Assembly (NCBI GenBank): GCA_028753945.1
Contig: JAPNXP010000007.1
Span: 5,146,001 to 5,210,000, forward strand
Source: Hexactinellida sp. DTS-2022
Taxonomy: Eukaryota > Porifera > Hexactinellida
DNA length: 64,000 bases
Reading direction: 5' to 3'
Below are positions 22,141-34,100 of this stretch, piece by piece (the stretch's first letter is position 1; each line of letters starts with the position of its first letter). Below the pieces are notes generated by a model that worked only from the letters and a program-made list of their open reading frames with translations, was not told the DNA's origin and searched no databases. The position numbers and the translations under genes are program-made.

Positions 22141-25100
22141 TTATGGGCTCCATATAAGTACTGTTCCACTGTTGTGAATATCTCTCTCGAATTCAATCGG
22201 ATATTTTGTATTTCCTCTGTATTCATAGCCAATGCCACCTGTGACTAGAATTTCGCGAGTTTTGCTTTCTAGGAATTTGTGTTTCCAAGGCACAATGAAC
22301 TTGACACCCGCAGTGTGCCCATGGAATGTTGGGTATATGCAAGGCGGCTCTATTACCTCACAGGCCCGCGCATCGTATTTGGGCGTAGAAATAAAAGCCA
22401 GAACTCCGGAGCTTATTCCAACCCAAGTGCCTTCCGTAGATGCGTGAATGGAAGAAATACGAAATTGATCTGACATGTGTTTGTAGAGAATCTTGTCTAT
22501 AAATATATAAACAAATATTAGAATAGATAGTACAGTCGACTCCGCTTAATATATAATAGAGCCGCCGGTTAATAGATTTCTCCTCTCAATGGGGTCATAA
22601 TTTCACATGATTTATAGGACGGAATGGCAGTTTGACTTAAAATATTTTCGGTTAACAGATTTCTCCGCTTAATTGTTCAAAGTAATATGGTCCCGAAATG
22701 ACTCTATTAGGCGGAGTCGACTGCATTTTTTAAAACAAATTTTTATTATAGTCAATATTAATGAATTCGAACTCTTAAGGAAAAATATATTTGGTCGAAT
22801 TAGCGAATGTTCGATAACGATATTCGAATTAACGGATATTGGCTGTAGTAAGTTAGTGAGTTTAACGCATGCTACCTTTGATTAGCCTCATGGTTGGCTC
22901 CATGCAATCCACTTGCAGTATTTGTGAGAACGTGAGAGTGCTGTAGAGGTGTATGGTAGGCTCTCTGTCCAGACACACCCACACACCCTGGTTACCGTCA
23001 TACACTATCTGGGTAATTAGGATCAGAGAAGAATTTCGTTGTTTCGGCCAAAGAGAGAATTTCTTTACCTACAATATTTGCAATGTAATTAAAGCCTGAA
23101 TACTTAAACAGTATAACCTCGTTAGTAGGAACACGGTTAACACGAAATTCCAGTTAATACGAACACTATTTCAGCCCCCTTTAAAGCCTTTTCAATACAA
23201 ATGATAATGGTTAATACGAATTCCGGATAAAGCGAATGCATTTTGACGGTCCCCTGTTGTCCGTACTAACGAGGTTCTACAGTAGCATAGGAGCATAGGT
23301 TACCGGGAATTTGAACACATCCCCTGCGAACACATGCACTCTATTAGCCTCCGCCACCCACAGAGTCTCCTGCTGCACTGACGTCAGACAGAGCAGCTGA
23401 TGGTCGATATAGGAAACCTGTCTCAACTCGGATTCCAGCCATTCTTGCGAAACTAACAAACATAATTGTATTAGTATCTGTAATACAGTAGAACCTGTAT
23501 AATCCGACCCTCTATAATCCGGAATTCAGCAGAACCGATTAGAGCCTGCATAATCCGACAATTTGGCAATCGGACATTTTCCTATCCCAATGGGTGTCGG
23601 ATTAGACAGGTTCTACTGTATTACATTTCATTATAGTTAGTTTGTTATGCATTACCTTTACAGTATGAGAATATCACCATATGCCCATTTCCTAACCCGA
23701 TGAAGACTTTACTCCTGTGATAGCTAATTGCAGAGAAAAAGGTGAATATTTGAACAAAACTAATTCTGAATAATACATTATTATTACCATATAGAGTATA
23801 CGGGGTGAGTTAGCTTAATTGTGTGCTTAGACTGTGTACGAATGTTGGCATCAGACTGGAATACGATTAGACTAGACAATTGAAAATAAGAAATAAAATA
23901 TTTGTATACAAACTGTCAAACTCTCGTTAGTCACCAGTAAACTTGAAATTACGCTACTTCATGCAAGTCGCATTTTGAATGAAATATGCTTGCTATTCGG
24001 CGAACTTGCCATTAATTATAGTAACGGAATTAACATTTAATGCTCGCTTGGGGGCTGAAAATAACTTGCCTAATAGAGCAATTCATATGTTGCTATTAGA
24101 GAAATTGTAATTTGGCGAACACTACTATACTAGGGAGAAATTACAGTATACTTCCGAGAGTTGATTGTAGTATCAAATTGCAATCTACAAACGAGCCTTA
24201 CCCTGACTCTGTTCCCACCCACACAGTAGGGCCCTCTATCTTGAGTCTGCTGTGACTGGTAGAACGTTGTAGATCCGAGTGTACAGACTCAGTTTTGACA
24301 AGATTGGATTCGTTCTGAGAAATGAATGGGAGGAGAGGAGGGGATGAGGGGGTAGTTTCGCGAATTTTAGGAATTGAATTGCGAGTGATGTGTGAAAATA
24401 TTTTAGGAATTTGTAGTTTATTGAAGCTTGTTTTCTTTTCTATTTTACCTTTCTTTCCACTTTCAGTTTTAAATTCTTTGTCTAAAAGCAAATACGGTAA
24501 GTTAAAATGAACATAACATTAATTAATAAGGTTTTCTGTACAGTCGAAACCGGATTTTTCTAAATAACTATTTATTCTAAATGTGTAAGAAATTCCAATT
24601 TTGTGTATTTTCAATCTGTTTATTCTAACTATCAGATTTTCTTACTTTATTTCCATGCAAAGAATTGGTTAGAAAAACCCGGCATCCACTGTACTATTAT
24701 TACCTGTTCGCTGTTGTATTGGTGGCGTAGAGGCTAGAACAACAGAGTTTAAAGCTGTCTGACTTTCTGGCAGAATAACACTATCTACGAGCTGAGGGTT
24801 AGATCTGTTGAAGCTAGACTGTAACCATAGTCTGTTCAATTCTCGCGAATTATCTCTGCTATGCGAAATATCAGGTGAATTTATTGGACTAGATTCAACT
24901 GATGTAGGGAACGTTGTTTTTGGTTGTATTGGCGTACTATCTTCTCCAGTGATTCCATCTATTAAAGGAGTGCTATCGGTAATGCATAACTCAATGCCTT
25001 CTAAATTCGGGAACATTTCTTGGGACAGTTTTTGTTCTGGAGAAAACTGTTGAATTAATCTCTGAACTTTGTTTGAAGCTTCATTTGAATCAAAAGTTTG

Positions 25101-28100
25101 GTTATCAGAGTCAATTACATCTGGAGATATCTGTTTAACTCCAAATCTAGAAGAATATTAGCATTTAACAAATGGCCTAATCAACCTGACCAATTATGGT
25201 ATGGATAGTACTGTAAATATGGTACTACAACCTAATTAATATAGTTAGTATGGGTTAAACCCAGTGTATTATACAGCCATTTGTAAGTACGCTCCTAATC
25301 CTGGTCCGATCCAATTTTCATACGCCTAAATCACAAATTAATGTTAAGATATAGGAGAGGATATCAAATTTTCGCGCTCCTAAATTCAAATTTTCCAAAA
25401 ATCATACTCCAAAAGGAGCATCTCGCGCCCCTGGATAATTACTTGGTTAAACCTGATCAATTTAATCTAGCTGTTACGGCCCTATAAGATTATAAATAGA
25501 TAGAGTTTGTATATTTCTCACCTCTCATACTTAGATATAACAGCCTGATCAGCTGTAGATATCTCAGGTCGCGTAGAGTCGCTACACTCTGTGTCCAGTC
25601 TAGTTATTTGCTGCATTAGTTTCGCAGGAAGAACAAGAGACTCTTCACTACCAGCACCGTTCCTAACTTCTAAATCCTCTCTTGAAAACTCCTATAAGAA
25701 ATTAAGAACAACATACAATGATATTAGATTCAATATGATGTGTAACGCTATATTTATGTACATATTACAATGAATAATATTACATATATCCACCCACACT
25801 TTACCAACAGAAAACCTGGCTTTTAGATGATAATTTTTATATCAAAAAATGACCTTGCAAATGCTTGGGCAAATTATATTCAAAGGCGTTGACCAATATA
25901 GAAGTAATTCCTTTTTACAATATGCAATATGAATAAATACAATGTAATTAATTATTTATTAATGAATTAATTAATAACCGCTGGAATCACAATACAGTAG
26001 ATATCGATGTCGGATATAAGCACACCAGTTATAAGAACATATCGGATATAAGAACACTTGTAACCTATATAAATTGTGTCGGTTATAAGCACATTAAGTG
26101 CAGTTCCCGACGATGTGCTTATAACCTACATCACAATACAATGCTTACCATCAGTGGGTCCCTAGAATTGGCGTTAATCGACTGCTCCAGAGAGGAAGAC
26201 CTCCACCTGAGGCCCTCTCTCCCGTTCTCTCTCAGGAGACTCTGCAGAGACAGCTCATAGTCCGAGAGGCTGGTGAGACTGTTAACAGAGCCGCTAACCA
26301 TGCTGATCAGGTCCCCGGCCTGTCTGGAGCTCTCCACGTACAGAGGAGACTCGTTCCACTGGGAGCCGGAGAAGCTAGCTTCCAGCAACTCCAGGCCAGA
26401 CAATCGATGCTGTAGATATACATACGTAGTCATTTGGATTAATAGGGAATATAAATACTGTAAGTTTATATGAATATGAACATTAAGGGGACCAAAATTT
26501 GTGTTTATATTGGAAATACTTCATAAAAGGGAAGTCAACTTAATATAAACCGTATGTAAACTGTTAAATTGTGAATACAGGGCTTGTTCGTATTGATAAT
26601 AAATAAAATTAAATATCAAGCAAACGAAAAATTGTTTACAATAAGAAGACCATACTACTATATTCATGTGTTTCAATCAACATAAACTATCAATTTTTTC
26701 CAGTTTGATTTTAATTATATATGGCATTCAATCTTTGTGAAACAATTTCCCAACTAATCACAGTATCTATAATAGAGAGTAGGCATGGCTATAATACTCA
26801 CCTCCCTCGAGGAAGATATCTCAGACAGGTTGGAGGCAGAGGAGCACTTTGAGAGCGTGGCGGTCTCAATCATACTCTCCGTGTATGTGCTCATAGCGGA
26901 GTAGCGGCCTGAGGAGGGACGCGCGTGTCTCGCGTAGAGAGAGCGTCTCTCTGCTAGGGTCTTAGCGCTGTAGCGTTTGTGGCGCAATTGCTCCTCCTGA
27001 GAAATAACAGCTGACAGGTCTCTCTGAGGTTCTATTGGAACAAGCGGTATTCAATAATCCTATATAATATTTGAAGTAATAGCAGTATGTAGAACGTAAT
27101 TGTAATTGTACATGCAATTGTGTGTTCCAAATAGGATGTATTGTTGAATAATAATTGTAAGACTGGAGAAATAAGTACTTAAAACTATATTGTAATATGT
27201 ACAGTCTAGTAGAACGCAGTTAATAGTACGAACACCAGGGGACTGTCAAAATGTGTACTCTTTATCCGGAATTCGTATTAACCAATATCATTTGTATTGA
27301 AAAGGCTTTGAAGGGGACTGAAATAGTGTTCGTAGAAACGGGAATTTCGTACTAACCGTGATCATACTAACGAGGTTATACAGTATATTATATTGTAAAG
27401 TAATTAACCACAAGCCTGGGTTAATACACGACTAAACACACACCTTCACTGCCAGGATTAAGCTCGCTGCTCAAGTTAGGAACCGAGGTGATACAGAGGA
27501 TGGGAGATTGAGAGACTGTGTAGGAGGCCTTAACGTTAGGCAGAACTCCGTTTTGTGACAACAGCTCCACCACTTGGCCCCCGAACTGGTCGCTACGACA
27601 CACCCACAGACTGGTTATGTCGGGGGAGGTGGTCTCGACCTGGCAGGCACAAGTAGCTTCCATGCCACTCCTGCTCTCCATCAGCATTAGCGGATTCAGG
27701 AAGTTAGGCAGCTGAAGTGTTTGGTTCTTCTCAAAGTGCCAGCTTAACTCTTGGCGCTCCGAATCTAATAGAGTGGATGCCGGTTATAAACACATCGTCG
27801 GGAACTGCACTTAATGTGCTTATAACCGACATAAAGTATATAGGGTATATGGCAGGGTTCCGCAAACTAGGTTTTTCAGGCCGCATGCGGCCTGAAACAA
27901 CCTTATGTGTGGCCTGATAGCCCAATGGAAAGTTGTATCATGTGTGGCCTTTATGCACTTTTTGCTTAGAAATTAGTATAGTTCTAGTATTACAACAACA
28001 TAATAGTTTTGTTATAAATTTCGAAAAATTTCTCGATATTGTTTGTGGCCTGAGGAAAAATTTGTTAAGATTATATGGCCTGATATAGATGAAAGTTTGC

Positions 28101-31100
28101 GGAACCCTGGTATATGGCAACCGTTTTCCAACATAGTGTTCTTATATCCGATATGTTCTTATAACCGGTGTGCTTATATCCGACATCTACTGTATAACAC
28201 TTGAGTTAATAGATATAGGGGTAGGGACTCGTGTTATTATAGATAGTACCTTGCTTCCCCTGAGCTTCTTTGTATGCCTTGACCCAGTCTAGTTTGGTTT
28301 GTTCGTCTGCAAATACAACGATCCTCTTTTCACAACTAAACAAAGGCAAATATAATTAATTTTACATTAATGGTTATAAATAGTACTTAAGTATACACTA
28401 AACTCTCATTAAAACGAAATAGCAGCTTAAACGAAATTATATTTATATTCCCAAGACGGGTGAAGTAACTGATTTTACTCGGCTTATAACGAACTCCGTT
28501 TAAATTGAAATACACGAAGGGTCCTTTGCCTTAGCTATACCGTGAGCTGACGTATAGTTAGATAGCACTTACGACTGCAGGTCGATAAGAGTGAGACACG
28601 CGTTGTAGCTCGGTAGCTTTAATCTCTTCTCGTAAATCTGAGCCTGCAATTGGTGCAGAGATTCTGTTAGCACCTTCTCTAGATTCTATAATAACAATAA
28701 TATAATCTATAATATAAATCTGTAAATAGCAATAAATACGTACATTATTTCCATAATTAAAATCTGGTAATTGTTCAAGCATTTCAGTCATACGCTTTTC
28801 ATCTTCCAATAGTTTCTCGAGATGTTTGTCTGCCTTAGTTTTCTCTCGGTTTGCAGGTGCTATTAAATACAATTCAAATATTAACATAGAAGTGTAATTG
28901 TAATATTAAATTGATAAAGTATAGAAGTGTGTAATTGTAATATTTAATTGATAAAGTAAGGTTTACATAACACAAGAAACAATTGCATATGCTAATTAAA
29001 ATTATTTGAAATTAAAATTAAAAGTTACTATCAAATAAAGCAATATTGTATTAGGAAAATCCTACAAAACAAACACAAATATTTAACAAATAATAGAATT
29101 ATAAGATAAGTACGTACAATGTGCGTTATTTAGAATAGCGACTTTGTGAAGAGGAGCTTCCCAAATAAGTTTGAGCTTTCTCTTAGCTAAATCACAATTA
29201 GCATCACCACTATAAGAAAATAACAACGTATAATAGATTCCGCTTAACCGAGTCACCTGTTAATTGGGTGAATATTTCACAGAATTACAATTTGGATTGC
29301 AATATTTGGTTAATGGAATCAAACAACTCTCGGACTAATGTGGCCCAATTAAGCGGAGTCGACTGTATATACAGTAGATGCCGGATATAAGAACATTCTA
29401 CTGGAAAACGGTTGCCATATACCCCTATATAATTTATGCCGGTTATTTTAAGAACATTATATGCAGTTCCCTACGATGTTCTTATAACCGGCATCCACTG
29501 TACCAATTAAAATTGTTCACACTATACTTACGAGAATGAAGAAGCTCTTACAATGGAACCGCTCTTTGGTCTAGAGCTACAGAGAATAATCAGATCTGAG
29601 AAAAGAAATATACACTTGTCTCTTCGGGGGCTCAAGTAGAAAATAGGACTTTTCTAAACAAATATATTAAGTAAATAAATAAATTGAATCAATCAAGAAA
29701 CAGAATAGAAACTACAATTAAAATGAAATTATTAATTAATTCTTTGTTTATAGTAGTATCCTTTCCACACCAACATACACAGTATAACGACATAGAATAG
29801 AAGATGAAAGTAATTTGGTATATATTAATTCAATCCATGTCTGATAGGAAGTTAGTCAATAATACCTGTCAAAACCTTCAAAAGCGAATGAATTCATAAA
29901 GGATTCGAATGGTATTAACAGTTGGGAAATTATAAAAATAAATTAGGGGGGCAAAGAAAACGAAAGTTTGTATTTCCTTAACGATAAAGATCGAGATTGC
30001 TTTGAAAAATAAAATTCTGGAAATATAAATACAACAAACTCCAAAAAGTTAAAAGTAGAAATACTAAACTAAAGGAACAGAAATGGCTTGCGGAATCGAT
30101 TATAACACATTTGAAAATATTAACAGCGATAAAAGTGAATACAAAATTATGATACCAAAAGGCAGCGAAATTTCCAAATATTTTTCAAACCCGCTTCAAA
30201 ACACACTTTGCCTAGGCAAGAAAGAAATAGAAGAAATGCCAATGAAACAGCTCAACTATATCCTAAGTCTAGGATTCTATTCTGAAGCAGAGATGGAAAA
30301 TATCCGGCGCCTACGCAGGAATCTTAAATGCAAAGCATATGTGAAGAAAAGTAGGAATATACAACGCGAAAACGAGGGACGGGTTGAAACAGAAGTCGGA
30401 GAGTTAGAGACTATTAGGTATGAACTGTTGGGAGAGAAAGAAGCACTGGAAAAGGAAATAGAATTCTACAAAACACCGATATAACATTAAGCTTTAAATT
30501 GCTAGTTTATATTCAATTGCCCCAATTAATTACACATTAAATACTTACAATAGAAGCAACATATAAATCACAAATTTAATGAAATAAGCATACTTATTAA
30601 TCTTACAAAATTGAGCTTGATAAGGACTTAGTATAGAAGCAAATACATGCTAGTATACCTAATATCTATACAAATAATTAGCGATCTTTCTTATAACTAT
30701 TCTTATGATAAATTGATAGGGGAGGGAGTTAAGGGATTTCTAATAGTAAACTTCAACAAAAGCTCTTAGCAAGATTGAGTTGTCCTGTATAAGCTTTTCA
30801 CTAGCCAGATGCTGCATAGCATTGTTTATAGTGAACCCAACACAACAAGCATTGTCCTCTGCTAAATGAGTAAACGCATTAGGGTTGTTTATTTCACTCA
30901 GAAAAGTGTACTTCAAACTTTTCCTTTCATTCGGTTTCTTTGATAATAAAGTGAACGTCATCTTCCCTTTGAAAGGCCATAGCAAACTCTCATCCATGTC
31001 TCCACGCAACAAACGCACGTAAAAGCTAATCCTATTTGTCTGCTTTCCTTGGATAATAATAACACTTTGGAATTTACATAAACCAACGTAAAATTGCGGG

Positions 31101-34100
31101 CCAATGAATGTACCCCCAGTAGCTAGCTTCTCCTTGATTGAATCGATTCTCCAAAGTGTCCCTCCCGATTGATTTGTAGTTATAGCATCATTTATCTTAT
31201 CCAAACGGGTGCATATAATCCTCAAATGTTCTCGAACGCAAGCACTCTCGTGCTCCTGGATATCTCTACGCGGCATTTTATCCGCAGTACAACCGTACTT
31301 CACAAAGGGACAGCTTATATGCGACAGAGGGCAATCGTTATCTAGATGGTTGATCAGCTGATTCTGAGGAATCTCCGTGTCAGAACAAGAGTTGGGACAG
31401 TTCACTGGCACCTCTAAGCACTTAGTATAATGCTCGTTCATAACAGAACTTGCCACCACTCGATTGCAATAGCTACATTTCGTAGGACGCAAGTTACACT
31501 CGTATTGAGTGTGGAGATGATACTCGCCTCTGGAAATACTGAGATTACAGCCATAGGGACATTCTACGGGAAGGTGGCTGCACTCCGAATTAAGATGCTC
31601 TGAGAGACAGCCTATGGTCCCATACCAATGGCATTTCTCCTCATTATATGGGCATTTTACTTGCAGCAGATTAGTCGCACGGCGGTTCGCTTCCGCGGAT
31701 TTCACATCCTCGCCCGGGCTGACACAAACCGCGCATTTGTACCCTGCGTCCGCGAGACACGCCTCCTTAAGAATCCCGTCGCACTCCACGCAGGTGAGAA
31801 GACTCTTCTCTACGTCGCTAAGCGCAGTGACCAGCAGCTCTTGCTTATAGCCAGCGTAGCCGCCCTCTCTCGATAGGTAAATCAGATCTTCCAATGGGGA
31901 GTTTAGACATGCCATAGTTAGTATCGAGATTAGTGAATAGTTATATCACGCTGTGTGAACCCAGTTTTATATAAAACGCAAGTGGCAATGTTTTGCCTAT
32001 TCAATGGTATCTTCCTTGAATAGAAGCCTCGTGAACATTTATATGATTTCAAGCATTAGTATAAAAGATTATTTTATGGCTAGACAATAGGAATCTCCAA
32101 CAATTTACCAATATATACATATAAATGTAAGGTTAATGGATTCAAGGATATTAAATGGACTCACCGTTTCCGTTACGAAATCTCCGCCTAATCTCAGTAG
32201 CTTACGATTCGGCTTCGTTAGCTACAGAAATACAAATAGGAATGTGCTGTTAAATGAGGTTATGTAGCCTTAGAGGTTAAAGTAGTTTTATGGTTACCGG
32301 CATAAGGTAGCAACCTGAGATGCGAATTGGAATGCTAATTAATGAATTAATTATTCGCTTACATTTTCAAGTCCGTCAATCATCATTTCCAATTCTTTGA
32401 GAACCTCAGGACCAGACGGTATATCCTTTTTCAGAAAAGTGTTCATTTTCATTGTAAAATTTCCGACTTGCATCAGAGCATTGGCGAGCTGTTGGTACTC
32501 TGAGCTACCAGGAATACTTTGCTTCTGCAAGTCCTATAGAAACATACAGCATACAGTGAACTCTAGTTATATATAAGGAAGTGCAAGGGACACATGGTTT
32601 TATTTCGATATAAATAGAGTTCGTTATAAGCGAATTAACTACTTTATCTGTATAGGGAATATATAACGTCGTTATAAGCGATTTCATATAACCGAAGTTT
32701 AATGTAATAACATTCATACTGAATATAATTGAGTATATTACCTTAATAATAAGAGGATATCTAGACGGTCTCTGAATAGGTTGTATCAACAGGTCTGTAA
32801 GCGTTAACTTCTCAAATGGATCCTTTGGGTTTGGATTCTTCTTCTATGATAAATATTCAAAATATTAACTTGCAAGTCAATATACATATAATGGGCAAAA
32901 CAGGTATATCAGCAATAATTGGTATTTAGCTACAAGTTAGAGGTATTAACTATACGAATTTTATATGAGTTATCGCCTATAACAGGGTGATTGGCCACAA
33001 AATTACTTTTTATGAATCTTTTACAGAAATATTTTTAAATAAGTCAATAACTAGACCTTACCATTGATATACCCATTGTGCATAAAAGCAAATAATTGTA
33101 AATACCTGTTTGATAGGGGTTTTACTGACACCAATCCTTAGAGTGTCGATGAGAGCTTGATAACATTGGATATACTTGAGGTAGGTATCGAGTAGAGCAG
33201 GCTGTGAAAACTATAAATAGTGCATTAGTAAGGAATTGAGATTAGGTCAATCCCTAACAGGCTTTCATACAGGAAAATATTCTGCGGACCTAGATTTAAC
33301 TTGAGCTCGCTCAGACGCGCATAAACTACTCATTTTGTATTAAGTCTATGGGAGTACAGTGGTGTTAACGTAATAGCAAGTCGCATTTTGCATGAAATTT
33401 GCTTACTAATAGGCGAACTTGCTATATTAGAGGAACAGAATTAACATTAAATGCTCGCTTGGGGATTGAAAATAACATGCTAATAGATCAATATAATATA
33501 ATATAATTGCTATTAAATCAATTGGTATTAGGCGAACACCACTGTATTTCTCAATTTTCGCGCGCCTAGAAAAGTTTCCAATCAAATTTACACGCCTGAA
33601 TGAAACCTTGAACCCAATAATAATTTGACTAGTCACTCACATGTTGCCATATAATACCACCAATCGTAGTCATTTTATTGTAGTTCTTGTAAGCAGTTTC
33701 TATACGCATGAGGAACGCTTTATGCTTGTTGAACATCAGTGTAAGATGGTCGAGCAGCGATTCAAGTGTTGATTGCAGCAATGGATTATGAAGCTGTATT
33801 AGCATAGTCAGGCGCTCTCCATTATCCTGTGATTGTAATAATAATATTCAACTTTGGTTAATAATAATATATTGTTAATTGTAGACAATTATAAATTTGC
33901 TGATAATCATTGCATTCAAGTGGTTAGATACATATAATCAGTGGTCATAGTATGTAGAGGATAAAGTAAGTGAATAGTTAAATGAACAGAATTAATCTCT
34001 ATATGAATAAGATAAGTTAGGCGGATTGTGATTGAAATGGGGAAGTCAGTAATTTGTATTTTAATAGTTTATTCGTTGTTTTGTGTACATTTTACATTGT

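Noticed and set aside
28558-28700. Frame giving ESREGANRISAPIAGSD at the end of the PH domain
   Set aside because: The alternative frame (LTESLHQLQAQIYEKRLKLP) matches ARHGEF17 and joins both neighbours in phase.
29596-29653. Acceptor TTTTCTCAG at 29596 splitting the PH exon
   Set aside because: It breaks phase. Reading through gives RRDKCIFLFSDLIILC, the conserved PH strand, so the exon extends to 29653.
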